Positions 12,579 through 24,046 of a stretch of 64,000 nucleotides of DNA are shown one piece after another (position 1 is the first letter of the stretch; each line of letters opens with the position of its first letter). This DNA comes from Trifolium pratense. Its lineage: Eukaryota; Streptophyta; Magnoliopsida; Fabales; Fabaceae. Location of the stretch: positions 48,286,015-48,350,014 of the forward strand of contig NC_060060.1 in NCBI RefSeq assembly GCF_020283565.1, given 5' to 3'. The position numbers and the translations under genes are program-made. The notes beneath the pieces are model-generated. The model was not told the origin of the DNA. It did no database searches and was given only the letters and a program-made list of their open reading frames with translations.

Positions 12579-12737
12579 ATGTACTGTCAGTGTAAATTAA
12601 TTTTACACAGACATTCAATAGGAATCAAACATTTCTCCATGTCATACAATTATAGTGGGGTATAGTGAGATGATTTGATGGAATACACGATTGGTATTAA
12701 TTGACAGTGTAAAATTAGTTTACATTGTCTGTGCATA
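12579..12737. mobile_element. Short MITE-like inverted repeat
   Basis: The segment near 12579-12630, containing GTGTAAATTAATTTTACAC, is mirrored at 12690-12737 (reverse complement contains GTAAACTAATTTTACACTG). The arms are ~45 bp around a short centre. The borders are approximate and the superfamily is unclear. Confidence 0.45.
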
Positions 12738-12951
12738 TATATTTTTCTCATTTTGATAAGTTTTAAAATATATATTAAATATTTTTGTAAAAAAAAATTA
12801 AATATTTGGACCCACTAAATATGACATAATTGTATTTATATTTCTAAAACTTTAATAATGGCAAAAAATAATTCACCAAAAAAATAAATAATAATAATGA
12901 CAAAAAATTGAGAGATAAACAAATGGAGAGGATCTTGATTCCTTAGATACC

Positions 12952-14189
12952 TGATAAAAATTTAGCAAGTGTACTAAATAGTCGTCAAGTAATAAAATCA
13001 AAGTTCGTATCCACAGGGATTGTTTCAATCTCGACAAAATAATTAAATTAATTTAGGATTAATAATTAAAATGCAAAGGGGGGAGTTTAACTTGGTTTGG
13101 ATTTTTATCATAAACTTAGAAATAACTTGGGATTCAAATTGAATGAAAGAAAAACGATTGATCCTTTTGGTTCATCTAATTACTACTTCTCTTGGTAATT
13201 TCATGTATGATTACAAATTTACTCAATTTAGTTTCACGATTAGATTAAATCAAAAATGATTATGCCCAATGTCTTGGTAACATAATCCTCTCCCTTGATC
13301 ATCGATTCCTAATGTCTTAGATAATCTATGATCAATTGAGGATTACCAACTTTAATCTATAAAATCTCAATTAACAATCCGAAATGTCTTAAGTGAAAGT
13401 TAATCGATCAATTATTCCTAGATCGATGATTCATTCCTATCGTCATAGTAAAACAAACCATTAAAATCATCATATAAGTCGCGAATTTATACAAAGCATT
13501 AAGCACAAGGAAAAATCAAAGAAACTAACTTCGTAATTCATTGATCATATCAAATGATAATCACATGGTTCAAGATAAAATTGAAATTAGAATCCCCTAA
13601 GGACCAATCATGAGAATTTAGCTAGACATCATACTAAAGAAACAATGAAATAAAGATAAAACCATGTAATAGTGTGCAGGCTTGGTATGCGAGCTGCTTG
13701 TTTCAATTCATTCCTGATGCGTTCGTGATGTCCCGCTCCTGCTTGTTGCTCCCCGTGATCGGTGATCCTCCCTCCTTATATATGTGTTGTTACCTTTTTC
13801 TTAAAAACCCAAAGAAACCTAATGGTTTCTATTATTTTTCTCTCGGGTCAACAACAACAACTTAAGGCCCACGTGCTTTTTTTTTTTACTTGGCAATCCG
13901 ATGCTTTCTTTTCTATTAAGACCAACTCTACACTTAATATTATTAGGATACTTTTTACTTCTAGACAATTGATCAATAATTTCACTCAATCATCAACCTG
14001 TTTAAGTGAACAAAGAAAATAAGAACTACATAAAATATCATATTAATAGAGAAAAATATATAATTGACTTAATAAATAAATAAAAACACAAGTTATTAAA
14101 AATGACTTTAAATTAAATACTAAACCAATAAAATTTAATTAAAACTTAATTAAAAAGACTCTAAAATAGCGACTGATGAGGATTCATCA
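12952..14189 (-). repeat. 3' LTR of the Athila-like element
   Basis: It begins TGATAAAAATTTAGC and ends GAGGATTCATCA on the + strand and has the same 1238-bp length as the right LTR. A purine-rich stretch (reverse complement of CAACCCCAAACTT) adjoins it on the internal side, where the polypurine tract should be. Confidence 0.93.
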
Positions 14190-14203
14190 CAACCCCAAAC
14201 TTG
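14190..14203 (-). other. Polypurine tract candidate
   Basis: On the element strand the sequence just before the 3' LTR reads AAGTTTGGGGTTG. It is G-rich and correctly placed to prime plus-strand DNA, but its purine run is interrupted by T, so the call is tentative. Confidence 0.45.
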
Positions 14204-15798
14204 AACTGTTACTTGTCCTCAAGGAACACATTTATCAAATGAACGATCACAAAGGGTTGACAACTTCCTTACACTACTTCAAATACAATCAACTCGGAAC
14301 TTCCTCTAAGCACCTCAATGATCAAACCTTCAATGCAATTTCTCTTCACAATGACTTCAATAGAGACAAACTCAAATAATAATTCACAATATTTGACCAA
14401 GCTCAATAATCACTTCACACACTCACTTTCTCTCAACTGTTTAATCGGGTGATCACTCAATCAACACAAACTAAACTATTCTACCATAGGCTTGCAAGAA
14501 TTCTAGCAATCAATCGATAAGCAAATGAAATACACACTTTTGAGGTCTTAAAGGATATAACTTGGCTTAGGTAAAGGTGGATGTTTTTGGGAAGTAAGCT
14601 AAAAACTTGGAGTCAAGGACATACCCAATTTCGCAGAATTTTCAACACACATATTCCATTTTTCAAAAATATACTAGAGAACAACTTATTTCCACTTATT
14701 TTTCAATCTAAACACATATAAACATCAGACAACCGCAAACTATTTTTCATTCATTTTCTCAACAATCAACAACATTGCTCTTCTTATTTTTCTTTTGCGA
14801 AGAGGTTAATCACAATTATGTTTTCAAACATTTAATACACTTTTTTACCTCTTGACTTTCTCTCTTTTTTTTTTCTTTCACACATTTGTCTTTCTTTTGC
14901 TTTTATCAATCTTTCAATACAAAACATTTCTTTTCCTCTCAACCACGCCAGGCTCAGATGCCAGTGACTTCATGATTCAATTTTTTTTTCAAGCTGCGCC
15001 AGGCACAGTTAGCAGCAACATTCTCCAGTATATATCCACCCCAACTTAATTGGTTGCCAGTTCCAAAAGCAACCCCAAACTTAAGCATTTGCAATATGTA
15101 TCAATCAATGAAAATCAACTTAACTCCAAGAAAATGTTTTTTTTTTTTTTTTTTTTTTTATAAAATAGGGGTTAAGTGATCAATCAACAAATAAATGTAA
15201 GGCTCAAGGGGGCTAAGCAAATGATATAAGCATGTAAGGGTAGGCTACAAAGGCTCAAGGTACCAACCAAAGTTGCCTCAGTGTGTAATCATTGCAATCA
15301 ATCAATTAAAAGAACACAAGCAAATTCTAGAGAATAAGTAAAGTAGTGGACTCACAAAGCGAGAAACAATCCAAGTGTTCAGGCTCAAAATCTCACAGTT
15401 TAAACGGCCGGATTATCGAACGGTCAAAATTGTGAATTTTCCTCAGCTTGTCTTTCAATCCATCAATCGCAAAAATCCGTTGCACTGCAAGAAATTTCCC
15501 GTCAGATGCTCAAATTAAAGACCAAGATAATTGTATGTAGAAGTGAATGAAAAGATGGTGTCAAACAAATGAGACTTTCCAAAAGATAAAGGTGCTCATT
15601 AAAAACAAAGTAAAATGTGCAAGTGATCATCACAGTCATCCAAGATCAGTCAATTATTATAGACACCAGAAAGAAAAGATAAAAGTACTTGAATAAAAAG
15701 GGAGAGAAAAAGGATATAAATGGACCATAGAGATCCCATGGGTTGCCTCCCATGAAGCGCGTGTTTAACGTCCCGAGCTCGACGCACCATCATCCAAG
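14204..15798 (-). other. Non-coding internal region where pol would be expected
   Basis: About 1.6 kb between the protease end and the 3' LTR has no reverse transcriptase or integrase similarity and only short random frames. It holds a long poly-T run at about 15137-15159. A conserved-looking GCTTCATGGGAGGCAACCCA block (element strand, near 15735-15755) lies just after the reading frame. Loss of pol here makes the element non-autonomous. Confidence 0.7.
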
Positions 15799-18132
15799 TT
15801 AGGGAGGATACTTCAAATTTGATTCCACTCGGCTCCTCTTTTCCTCCTTCTTCAAAGGGGTGAGCAACCTACTAACGATCACCGGTTGTTTACAATCATC
15901 TCCCAAAAATACAAATTTTCCATTAGGAGGGAGTGCTTTCAAATCCGGAGAAATTGACTTTGTTGCTTCTTTCTTTGAATTCTCACTCTCATCTTCAATG
16001 ACATCCGCTTTAAAGCATTGTGGAATCTCATCTTGATTTCTCATACCTTCAAAGATGTTGAAGTTAACTTTCTCATCATTGAACCTCAACATTAAATCAC
16101 CCATCTCCACATCAATTAGAGCTCTCCCGGTTGCCAAAAAGGGTCTTCCCAATAAAAGAGGCACTTCGGCATTTTCCTCCATATCGAGAATTACAAAATC
16201 TGCCGGAAAGACAAATTCGGCCACTCTTACCAAAACATCTTGTAAGATTCCATAGGGGTATGTGATTGACCGATCCGCAAGAGATAATTGCATCTTGGTG
16301 GGTTTAGCTACGGCACCAGGTATTTTTTTCATCATAGAGAGGGGCATCAAGTTGATGCTTGCTCCTAAGTCACAAAGTGCTCTCCCAACATGTAAATTCC
16401 CAATAGAACAAGGTATAGTGAAACTACCGGGATCTTTCTTCTTTTGTGGGAGTTTTCTTTGAAGAATTGCACTACACTCTTCCGTCAACAACACGATTTC
16501 ATCCTCTTTAGGCTTCCTCTTATTAGTCAACAACTCCTTCATGAACTTGGCATACATAGGCATTTGCTCCAAAGCTTCTATAAACGGAATTGTGACTTGA
16601 AGGCTATTAAACATCTCCATGAACTTCTTAAAGTCAATATCTTTTCTCTTACTCTTCTTTTTGTGAGGGTAGGGTAGCTTTTCATGAGGTAGAACTACTT
16701 GAGCTTTTTCTCCATCTTTCAAAATTTTACTCTTAATTTTCTTCAAATTTGAGTCGTTATCGACAAATCTTGCATCGTCTTTTTTCTTCTCTTCCACCTT
16801 TCTCTCATTTTCAACTCCTCCCTCTTTTTCTTTTTCTTTCTCACTTTTTTCTATTTTTTCATTTTCACTCTTATTTTCGACATCTTTCTCAAGCTCACCA
16901 CTTCTCTCATTTTCAACTTCTCCCTCATGATATTTTTCCTTTCCACTCCTTCCTTTTACCACCTCATCCTCAACTTCATTTGACATATTTTCCTTGGAAC
17001 GTGGCTCACTTACCGGTGTAGGCACCACTCTACTTCGCAAATGAATTGCATTACAACTCTCCTTTTTAGGATTATTGCATGTGTTTCCTTCAAATCTGCC
17101 ATTAGATGACGACGCAACTTGCCTAGACAATTGGCCCATTTGTGTTTCTAAATTCTTGATGTAGGCTTCATGATTTTTATTTGTTGATTCTTGACTTATC
17201 TTCATAGCTTCTTGACTTGTCTTCATAGCCTCGAAATTTACTTGTATCATCTTCATGACTTGAGAAAGAGTTTCTTCCAATGGTGAAGGTCTACTTGGTG
17301 GAAGTTGAGCTTGTGATGTTGACACTTGTTGTACTTGAGCATGAACAAGCTTGTTGGTGGTCAAGTGTTTTATAAAAGTCTCCATGTGAATATTCATGAG
17401 CTTGAAATTTGCTAACAAAGCCCTTTGAGTGTCAAGCTCCATCGTACTCACTTTATTCTTAGCTCCTTTCTCATTAAGAGCTCTATATTCATTTTGCGCC
17501 ATGGCTTCCACAAGCTCTTTAGCCTCGTTTGCAACCTTGTTATTGATGGAACCACTCGCGGATACATCAAGTAACATGCGAGTTTGTGCTCTTAAACCTT
17601 GAGTAAAATATTGCATTTGAGCCAAATTATCCACACCATGATCGGGACACTTCTTCAAGAGGAGTTTGAACCTTTCCCATCCGTCATAAAGAGACTCAGA
17701 ATCTCCTTGTTCGAAGTTTGTGATCTCGGCTTTTTTTTCTAGGAACTTGTAAATTGGGAAAAAGCGCTCCGAAAATTTGACTCTCAATTCGTTCCATGTT
17801 TTAATTGTCCCGTTAGGCAAGGTATCCAGCCAATCTCTGGCTCTTCCGGTAAGAGAAAATTTGAATAGCCTCAACCTTTTAGCACATTCCGAGACACCCG
17901 GAGGGTCGGTGTAATCACACACATCTAAGAAGTTACTCAAATGCAGATTTGGACACTCTGAGTCGGCCCCAGAAAACTTGTTCTCCTTTAAAGCTTTTAT
18001 GACGGAACTTCTGATATCAAAAGCTACCGGGTTTGCCGGTTGAAACCCTCTAAAATCTTGATCTCCATTTTCTCCTCTACCATAATCTCCCAAGGTTCTC
18101 CTTGGTGGTGGCGGTGGTTGCACCTCCGCCAT
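15799..18132 (-). CDS. Gag-protease polyprotein of the Athila-like LTR element
   Basis: An intact frame of about 777 residues, starting at the Met of MAEVQPPPPPRRTLGDY; an in-frame upstream Met at 18180 would add 16 residues. Residues ~80-210 match the plant retrotransposon gag domain (blocks NLHLSNFLDVCDY, RARDWLDTLP, ERFFP, YDGWERFKLLLKKCPDHG, FTQGL). A lysine- and glutamate-rich low-complexity linker follows, at about residues 390-490. Near residue 600 is an aspartic protease with DLGASINLMPLSM, where DLGAS replaces the usual D-S/T-G active-site triplet, and LLGRPFLATG further on. The frame then stops without entering reverse transcriptase. Gag should package element RNA and the protease would process it, but reverse transcription and integration must come from elsewhere. 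No frameshift was seen, consistent with a young insertion. Confidence 0.9.
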   Translation of the reverse strand: MAEVQPPPPPRRTLGDYGRGENGDQDFRGFQPANPVAFDIRSSVIKALKENKFSGADSECPNLHLSNFLDVCDYTDPPGVSECAKRLRLFKFSLTGRARDWLDTLPNGTIKTWNELRVKFSERFFPIYKFLEKKAEITNFEQGDSESLYDGWERFKLLLKKCPDHGVDNLAQMQYFTQGLRAQTRMLLDVSASGSINNKVANEAKELVEAMAQNEYRALNEKGAKNKVSTMELDTQRALLANFKLMNIHMETFIKHLTTNKLVHAQVQQVSTSQAQLPPSRPSPLEETLSQVMKMIQVNFEAMKTSQEAMKISQESTNKNHEAYIKNLETQMGQLSRQVASSSNGRFEGNTCNNPKKESCNAIHLRSRVVPTPVSEPRSKENMSNEVEDEVVKGRSGKEKYHEGEVENERSGELEKDVENKSENEKIEKSEKEKEKEGGVENERKVEEKKKDDARFVDNDSNLKKIKSKILKDGEKAQVVLPHEKLPYPHKKKSKRKDIDFKKFMEMFNSLQVTIPFIEALEQMPMYAKFMKELLTNKRKPKEDEIVLLTEECSAILQRKLPQKKKDPGSFTIPCSIGNLHVGRALCDLGASINLMPLSMMKKIPGAVAKPTKMQLSLADRSITYPYGILQDVLVRVAEFVFPADFVILDMEENAEVPLLLGRPFLATGRALIDVEMGDLMLRFNDEKVNFNIFEGMRNQDEIPQCFKADVIEDESENSKKEATKSISPDLKALPPNGKFVFLGDDCKQPVIVSRLLTPLKKEEKRSRVESNLKYPP

Positions 18133-18313
18133 TTTAATTGTACCTGAGCAAACACAAACAAACAAATACCCAAGCAGCACAACAATATATAAAAGAAAAA
18201 CTAATAAGGCTAAATAATAGAAAGAAGAAAAAAGAAAAAAGAAAAAAAAAAAAAAAAATTTTGTACTAAAATCCTAAGTAAAGCTAAATTGCCTTGTCAA
18301 AATTAATCAACAA

Positions 18314-18331
18314 TCCCCGGCAACGGCGCCA
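18314..18331 (-). other. Primer-binding site complementary to Asp tRNA
   Basis: The + strand reads TCCCCGGCAACGGCGCCA, which is the 3' end of plant tRNA-Asp including CCA. On the element strand it is therefore an 18-nt perfect primer-binding site, 6 nt from the 5' LTR border. Athila-type elements are known to use this kind of primer. Confidence 0.85.
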
Positions 18332-18337
18332 AAAACT

Positions 18338-19575
18338 TGATAAAAATTTAGCAAGTGTACTAAATAGTCGTCAAGTAATAAAATCAAAGTTCGTATCCAC
18401 AGGGATTGTTTCAATCTCGACAAAATAATTAAATTAATTTAGGATTAATAATTAAAATGCAAAGGGGGGAGTTTAACTTGGTTTGGATTTTTATCATAAA
18501 CTTAGAAATAACTTGGGATTCAAATTGAATGAAAGAAAAACGATTGATCCTTTTGGTTCATCTAATTACTACTTCTCTTGGTAATTTCATGTATGATTAC
18601 AAATTTACTCAATTTAGTTTCACGATTAGATTAAATCAAAAATGATTATGCCCAATGTCTTGGTAACATAATCCTCTCCCTTGATCATCGATTCCTAATG
18701 TCTTAGATAATCTATGATCAATTGAGGATTACCAACTTTAATCTATAAAATCTCAATTAACAATCCGAAATGTCTTAAGTGAAAGTTAATCGATCAATTA
18801 TTCCTAGATCGATGATTCATTCCTATCGTCATAGTAAAACAAACCATTAAAATCATCATATAAGTCGCGAATTTATACAAAGCATTAAGCACAAGGAAAA
18901 ATCAAAGAAACTAACTTCGTAATTCATTGATCATATCAAATGATAATCACATGGTTCAAGATAAAATTGAAATTAGAATCCCCTAAGGACCAATCATGAG
19001 AATTTAGCTAGACATCATACTAAAGAAACAATGAAATAAAGATAAAACCATGTAATAGTGTGCAGGCTTGGTATGCGAGCTGCTTGTTTCAATTCATTCC
19101 TGATGCGTTCGTGATGTCCCGCTCCTGCTTGTTGCTCCCCGTGATCGGTGATCCTCCCTCCTTATATATGTGTTGTTACCTTTTTCTTAAAAACCCAAAG
19201 AAACCTAATGGTTTCTATTATTTTTCTCTCGGGTCAACAACAACAACTTAAGGCCCACGTGCTTTTTTTTTTTACTTGGCAATCCGATGCTTTCTTTTCT
19301 ATTAAGACCAACTCTACACTTAATATTATTAGGATACTTTTTACTTCTAGACAATTGATCAATAATTTCACTCAATCATCAACCTGTTTAAGTGAACAAA
19401 GAAAATAAGAACTACATAAAATATCATATTAATAGAGAAAAATATATAATTGACTTAATAAATAAATAAAAACACAAGTTATTAAAAATGACTTTAAATT
19501 AAATACTAAACCAATAAAATTTAATTAAAACTTAATTAAAAAGACTCTAAAATAGCGACTGATGAGGATTCATCA
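18338..19575 (-). repeat. 5' LTR of the Athila-like element
   Basis: The same 1238 bp as the left LTR. On the element strand a TATATAAG box lies at about 19161-19169 (equivalent 13775-13783 in the other LTR), a plausible promoter for the element transcript. Confidence 0.93.
19161..19169 (-). promoter_or_regulatory. TATA box in the 5' LTR
   Basis: On the - strand the sequence ACATATATAAGGAGGGAGG contains a good TATA element in the middle of the LTR and upstream of gag. Spacing to a transcription start cannot be verified from sequence alone. Confidence 0.5.
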
Positions 19576-19580
19576 ATACC

Positions 19581-20676
19581 GAATGCAAATTTAAAACATT
19601 GTGAGAGAATAAATTACACACACAATTAAAGAGAATTTGACTTTCAACTGATATGAAAAAATATTTGTTAAAAAAAGTCAACTTTAAATAGATTTTAACG
19701 ATGATTAGTTTTTTTGCTAAAAAAAATAATAATTAGTTTTTACAATTGCGAGTTGAAAAAATATTGGTTTATTATAAAACAAAAAAGAAAAAAGAAGTGA
19801 TTAATTTTTTCTTTTGTGTTATTTCTTTGGTTTTTAGAAAAATAGATTTCTTTTGTCAAAAATAAAGAAAAAGAAAATTAGATCTTAATAATTCAGAATT
19901 CAATCATAAGGTAAGTAAAACTTTTAGTTAAGAATTATTCCTATTAAATATCAAGCTCAGATTCTCCTGAACGACTATGATTTATTTATTTTTATAAGTA
20001 GAATAACTATGATTATTTATTTATTTTTGAATGTTGAATAACTATGAATTTGAAAATAAGGAAAAGTACAAGTAATTTTCGTACACGCCACCTGAATTTA
20101 TTTATTGATAAAGACATGCTACCTGATCTGAAATCATATGGTAGCTACCCACTCAAAAAATACTAATTATAATAGTATAAATTATTTTAAGATTTGTAAC
20201 ATAGAATATGGAGAAGTATGTAAGAGGGCCAGGAATAATGTAAGAGGAATCTGCCAAGTTTTGCGCAAAAAATGAATCTTGTTCTGAATATGATCTCATG
20301 TGCTCATTCAAAAGGATAATAATAACCGTATAGTATATCATTTATTAAATGTTCATAGTTGTCGATCTACAATGCTAGTGTATAAGATATGTGTATAAAA
20401 AGAGGGAAAATGTTATTCCAACGCAATTTTCAAATAAAAATACAATTAATATATATTTTTTGTTTTTTTAATATTATTACTATGTATCGATTTCTGTGCA
20501 TATAAGTGGTAGAAAGGTGTGTCAATTTTGTATCCCCAAATTTTGTATTTAGATAACACTCCTCAAAAAAGAGCGTGCAGTGTATGTATAAAAAGATAAG
20601 TCTTTTTAACCAATTAGATTGGTTCAATATTGAAAATATAAGACTCTCATAACGTGACAAATAATGTTCGGATATC
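19581..20676. other. AT-rich intergenic DNA, no gene recognised
   Basis: Only short frames without recognisable similarity occur, apart from AT-rich simple sequence. Confidence 0.55.
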
Positions 20677-20692
20677 CACTGCTAGATATACT

Positions 20693-21490
20693 TTTTTTTT
20701 ATGAAACGGCAAAATATTATTAATAATAACCGGTCTCTGCACAAGACGAACAGAGGCCGGGATAAATGGAATTACAAAATAGAGCCGTCGTATATAAGCG
20801 GAACACCAATGTGAAAGCTAAAAGACGTATACTACCAAGTTCACACTCCACAGTCACCATACCACCTAGAGCAAACACCACAAACACCAGACCACCAAAG
20901 AGGACCATCTAACTCCCGATCTCGAATCAAAAGTGATCGGCCCATCAGAATACAAAAAGCAGCTTTGTGAGACAAAAATTAATGGGGCAATGACAGAATG
21001 AAAACCTAGGCAGTTAAGTCCCCAGCTCGCAGTCAACACCGATGCGAAAAATGTCGACCAGATACAAAGAAACCTGAAAATCTCAGCAGATTTGGAAACC
21101 CTCAGAGACTCAAAAGACGAGTCCTGCAAATCTCAACAGATTTGAAAGCGGTCAGAGAATCCCGTATTGAGGAGAACCAAACACACACAACATTAACCTC
21201 CCACCGGCGGCGCCAAAACCAACGCCTCTACTTCAACACCTCACCACCACACCCTCGCAACACCTCCAACTCAGTACTGTCGCAGCCGCTACCATACACG
21301 GTATCAAAACCAACATCACCTCCACTAACAGAACATGTACAAGATACCCTCCAAATCCATCACCACCTCAACTACAGAACATGGATGTACAAGACACCCC
21401 CCCAAATCCATAACTATGAACAGTACGCAGTGAACAGTATGAAACACCTCCAGATCACCACCGTGAACAGAACATGGTATAACACTCCTT
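20693..21490 (-). mobile_element. Retroposon (LINE 3' fragment or non-autonomous LINE), - strand, 16-bp TSD
   Basis: A 798-bp insertion is flanked by CACTGCTAGATATACT at 20677-20692 and 21491-21506. It starts with poly-T on the + strand (a poly-A tail on the element strand) preceded there by TTTTGCCGTTTCAT. Target duplication of this length plus poly-A indicates LINE-type retroposition. No reverse transcriptase or RNase H motif was recognised. The tail (GCCTCTGTTCGTCTTGTGC... on the element strand) resembles the short tail at 38781-38848. Confidence 0.85.
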
Positions 21491-21586
21491 CACTGCTAGA
21501 TATACTAATATAGATTATCTCCATAAAAAAATATGGATGAAAAAAATTGGTGTGGTACTTAAGTCATTAAGCTCTCATTAGTAGTT

Positions 21587-22143
21587 TTTTTTTTTTTTTT
21601 GACTAAAAATAAAGGATATTCATTCATTCAAACTGATAGAGTACATCGATGTAATACAAATTCAAATTTGCTAAAAACAAAAAGGATGAATCTGCAAACA
21701 AACTCACAGCATCCATGTTAATAGCATAAAACGGCAAATTACATAAGCCTACATATATGACTATATTGAAGTGTCTGGAATGTCCATGCCCCCAGATCTG
21801 CAGCGTTGATGACACAATCAAACCGCAAATACCACTCTCTTTGCATCTTTTTTTCTCTCATCTCCTAAGTTCTAACCCTAGCCGTCACTTTTTTTCTTCT
21901 TCTTAGTTTATCAAAGAGGGGTGATTTCAGGTCAAATCTTGACCTAAAATCACCCCTCCAAATTGTTTTTTCTTTCTCGTTATTAAATAAGTGTGATTTT
22001 TCACATATTTGTTTGGTTTTGTGTTATTTGTTATCCCGTCCTTGTGCGGTGTATTCTGTTGTGCCGTCTCTGTGCGGTGTATTTTGTTTTCCCGTCTTTT
22101 GTGCGGTGTTCATTTGTTTCAGGTTGAAGGATTAGATCTAATC
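21587..22143 (-). mobile_element. Second retroposon, - strand, 18-bp TSD
   Basis: A 557-bp insertion is flanked by AAGCTCTCATTAGTAGTT at 21569-21586 and 22144-22161, with a poly-T run at its left end (poly-A on the element strand). It contains a perfect-looking hairpin at 21916-21958. Three imperfect copies of a 'CCGTCTTTGTGCGGTGTA' unit lie at about 22036-22110. No protein domain was recognised. Confidence 0.85.
21916..21958. repeat. Hairpin-forming inverted repeat
   Basis: The arm GAGGGGTGATTTCAGGTCAA is mirrored by TTGACCTAAAATCACCCCTC, with a 3-nt loop and one mismatch. It lies inside the retroposon 21587-22143. The function is unknown; it could be a structured RNA of the element. Confidence 0.7.
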
Positions 22144-22161
22144 AAGCTCTCATTAGTAGTT

Positions 22162-22969
22162 AAACACATGGGAACGGTGAACCCCAAATACTAATTTATT
22201 AGGCGGGGAAGTTTAATGGTTTAAATATCACCTTGAATCCTTGATCAATATGAGACACAACAATAAAATGACATGTTATGAGAAACAACACTAACATTTT
22301 GATTCCTGGAATTGTAACTTGTAACATTCACTTTCGAATGTATTAAAATTGTAAACAATCCATACGTGTATCTTGTATTAACCATTTTGACCCTCAAATC
22401 TATTTTTAGGTAGTTAATCTTAACTTCGATCAAATGTGTTTTTATTGATCAATTTAGTCATAAAGTCACTAACAAAAAGAAACTAAAGTTGTTTTGTAAT
22501 TTTGATCCATGTAAGAACCAACTTGACAAAAATTGATAGTTTTGTCCAATTTGTTGATATGTTAAGTGTGGGTTAGAAGTCTCACATTGGATGAAAAAAT
22601 GAATATTGAGCAACATATATAAGTTAGACGTGATATATATATCTGCTTAATGCCTTGAGATTTTTTAATATGATTTGTTCAAATTTAATTGTACGGTTGC
22701 GCTCTTGGTTCATTGTGATAATCTTCTGAGCTCCCTGATCATACATAGTAGTGGTATAAATGTCAAATTTGATCAGCTCATTGTATCGAAAGTCATCAAT
22801 AGTGGTACAAGTGTATGTGGATGAAGAAGTTTTCGCATGATGAAGAGCACACTAAAACGAATGAATGAATTCATACTTGAGAAAGCGATATTGTGGATGT
22901 GTCAAATGTAAGTTAAAGCTCGACATTAAATAAAAAATCTAATATTGAGCAACATATATACTAGATGAC
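22162..22969. other. Intergenic DNA, no gene recognised
   Basis: Non-coding AT-rich sequence. No element borders or protein similarity could be supported by eye. Confidence 0.5.
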
Positions 22970-23076
<107 letters not shown>

Positions 23077-23391
23077 CTTATAAGTTTTAATTGAGATGTA
23101 ATTAATTTCATTTGTGTAATTACTTTTGAGCTAATATGATGATCATCTCTAGAGATCTCTCATGGCCTAACACAGTTCTTGACTAAGATCACTATTTCCT
23201 CATGGCCTAGTGAAAATTTGAATTGCAAGAACACTATTTCCTCGAAACAAAATGAGAAAAAAAAATTGAACGTGAAATGTGGTTAATTCAATTAGTAGTC
23301 AACCATCTATTCAACATAATTAACATATTTGTTCACATGATTAACCAAGAGACACGGGTATGAAAAAATAAGTACTCTAAAATATATATTT

Positions 23392-23802
23392 GGCTTAATT
23401 AGTCTATTTGGTCCATTAAAGATATTTTAGTTCTCACAATGGTCCCTTAAAGAAAAAAAGATCCGGATTGGTCCCTTAAAGAAAAAAATGCACCGATTGG
23501 TCCTTTAAAGACATATATGTTTGTCATATTAGTCTTTTCCGTTAAATTTTAACTCCAAATATAACAAAAAATTCCAATGGTTAAATTTTAAAAATTAATA
23601 AGGTTTTTGGTGAACCACTTACACTTAATGACATCCACAATTCAGTCTACTAAAACTAACGTTTTTTTTTGTAAAAAATTGACGGAAAGGACCAATTGAG
23701 AAACAGATGTGTCTTTAAGGGATCAATCCGGACCTTTTTTTTCTTTAAGGGACCATTGTAAAACCTAAAATATCTTTAAGGGACCAAAAGACTAATTAAA
23801 CC
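23392..23802. mobile_element. Mutator-like MITE, 411 bp, 9-bp TSD
   Basis: The ends are GGCTTAATTAGTCTATTTGG and, reverse-complemented, GGTTTAATTAGTCTTTTGG. The inverted similarity continues through TTAAAGATATTTTAG. The target duplication TATATATTT is at 23383-23391 and 23803-23811. No coding sequence is present. Confidence 0.8.
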
Positions 23803-24046
23803 TATATATTTTTATTATGAAATAAGCACATAGCTAGATTTTTTTATTTTTTTATCATGATATATAGTTACGAAATTTCTACTACTATTAATGATTACTA
23901 ATTTTCTTTTAGAAACTTGTTTAATTGTATTTTTTTTATACATAGGAGTCAAAAATCGAACTTAAGAGATCTAAAATTCATACCACTTTAACCAATTCAT
24001 TCATTTGTTAAAATTGCATAGATTTAAACAAAACATAAAAATTGCA

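Larger units (their letters stand above)
12952..19575 (-). mobile_element. Complete non-autonomous LTR retrotransposon (Athila-like), - strand, 5-bp TSD
   Basis: Two LTRs of 1238 bp (12952-14189 and 18338-19575), each TG...CA, are flanked by the exact 5-bp duplication ATACC at 12947-12951 and 19576-19580. The element is transcribed right to left: the primer-binding site is next to the right LTR and the gag-protease frame reads on the - strand. Total length is 6624 bp. Only gag and aspartic protease are encoded; there is no reverse transcriptase, RNase H or integrase, so it needs a partner element to move. The LTRs looked identical wherever they were compared by eye, which implies a recent insertion. 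Confidence 0.93.

Noticed and set aside
13674..14022. Two small frames in the LTR (repeated at 19060-19408)
   Set aside because: They occur identically in both LTRs and on the strand opposite to element transcription; no protein features.
16749..17021. Phe/His/Leu-rich frame on the + strand
   Set aside because: It is the antisense shadow of the Lys/Glu-rich linker of the gag-protease gene.
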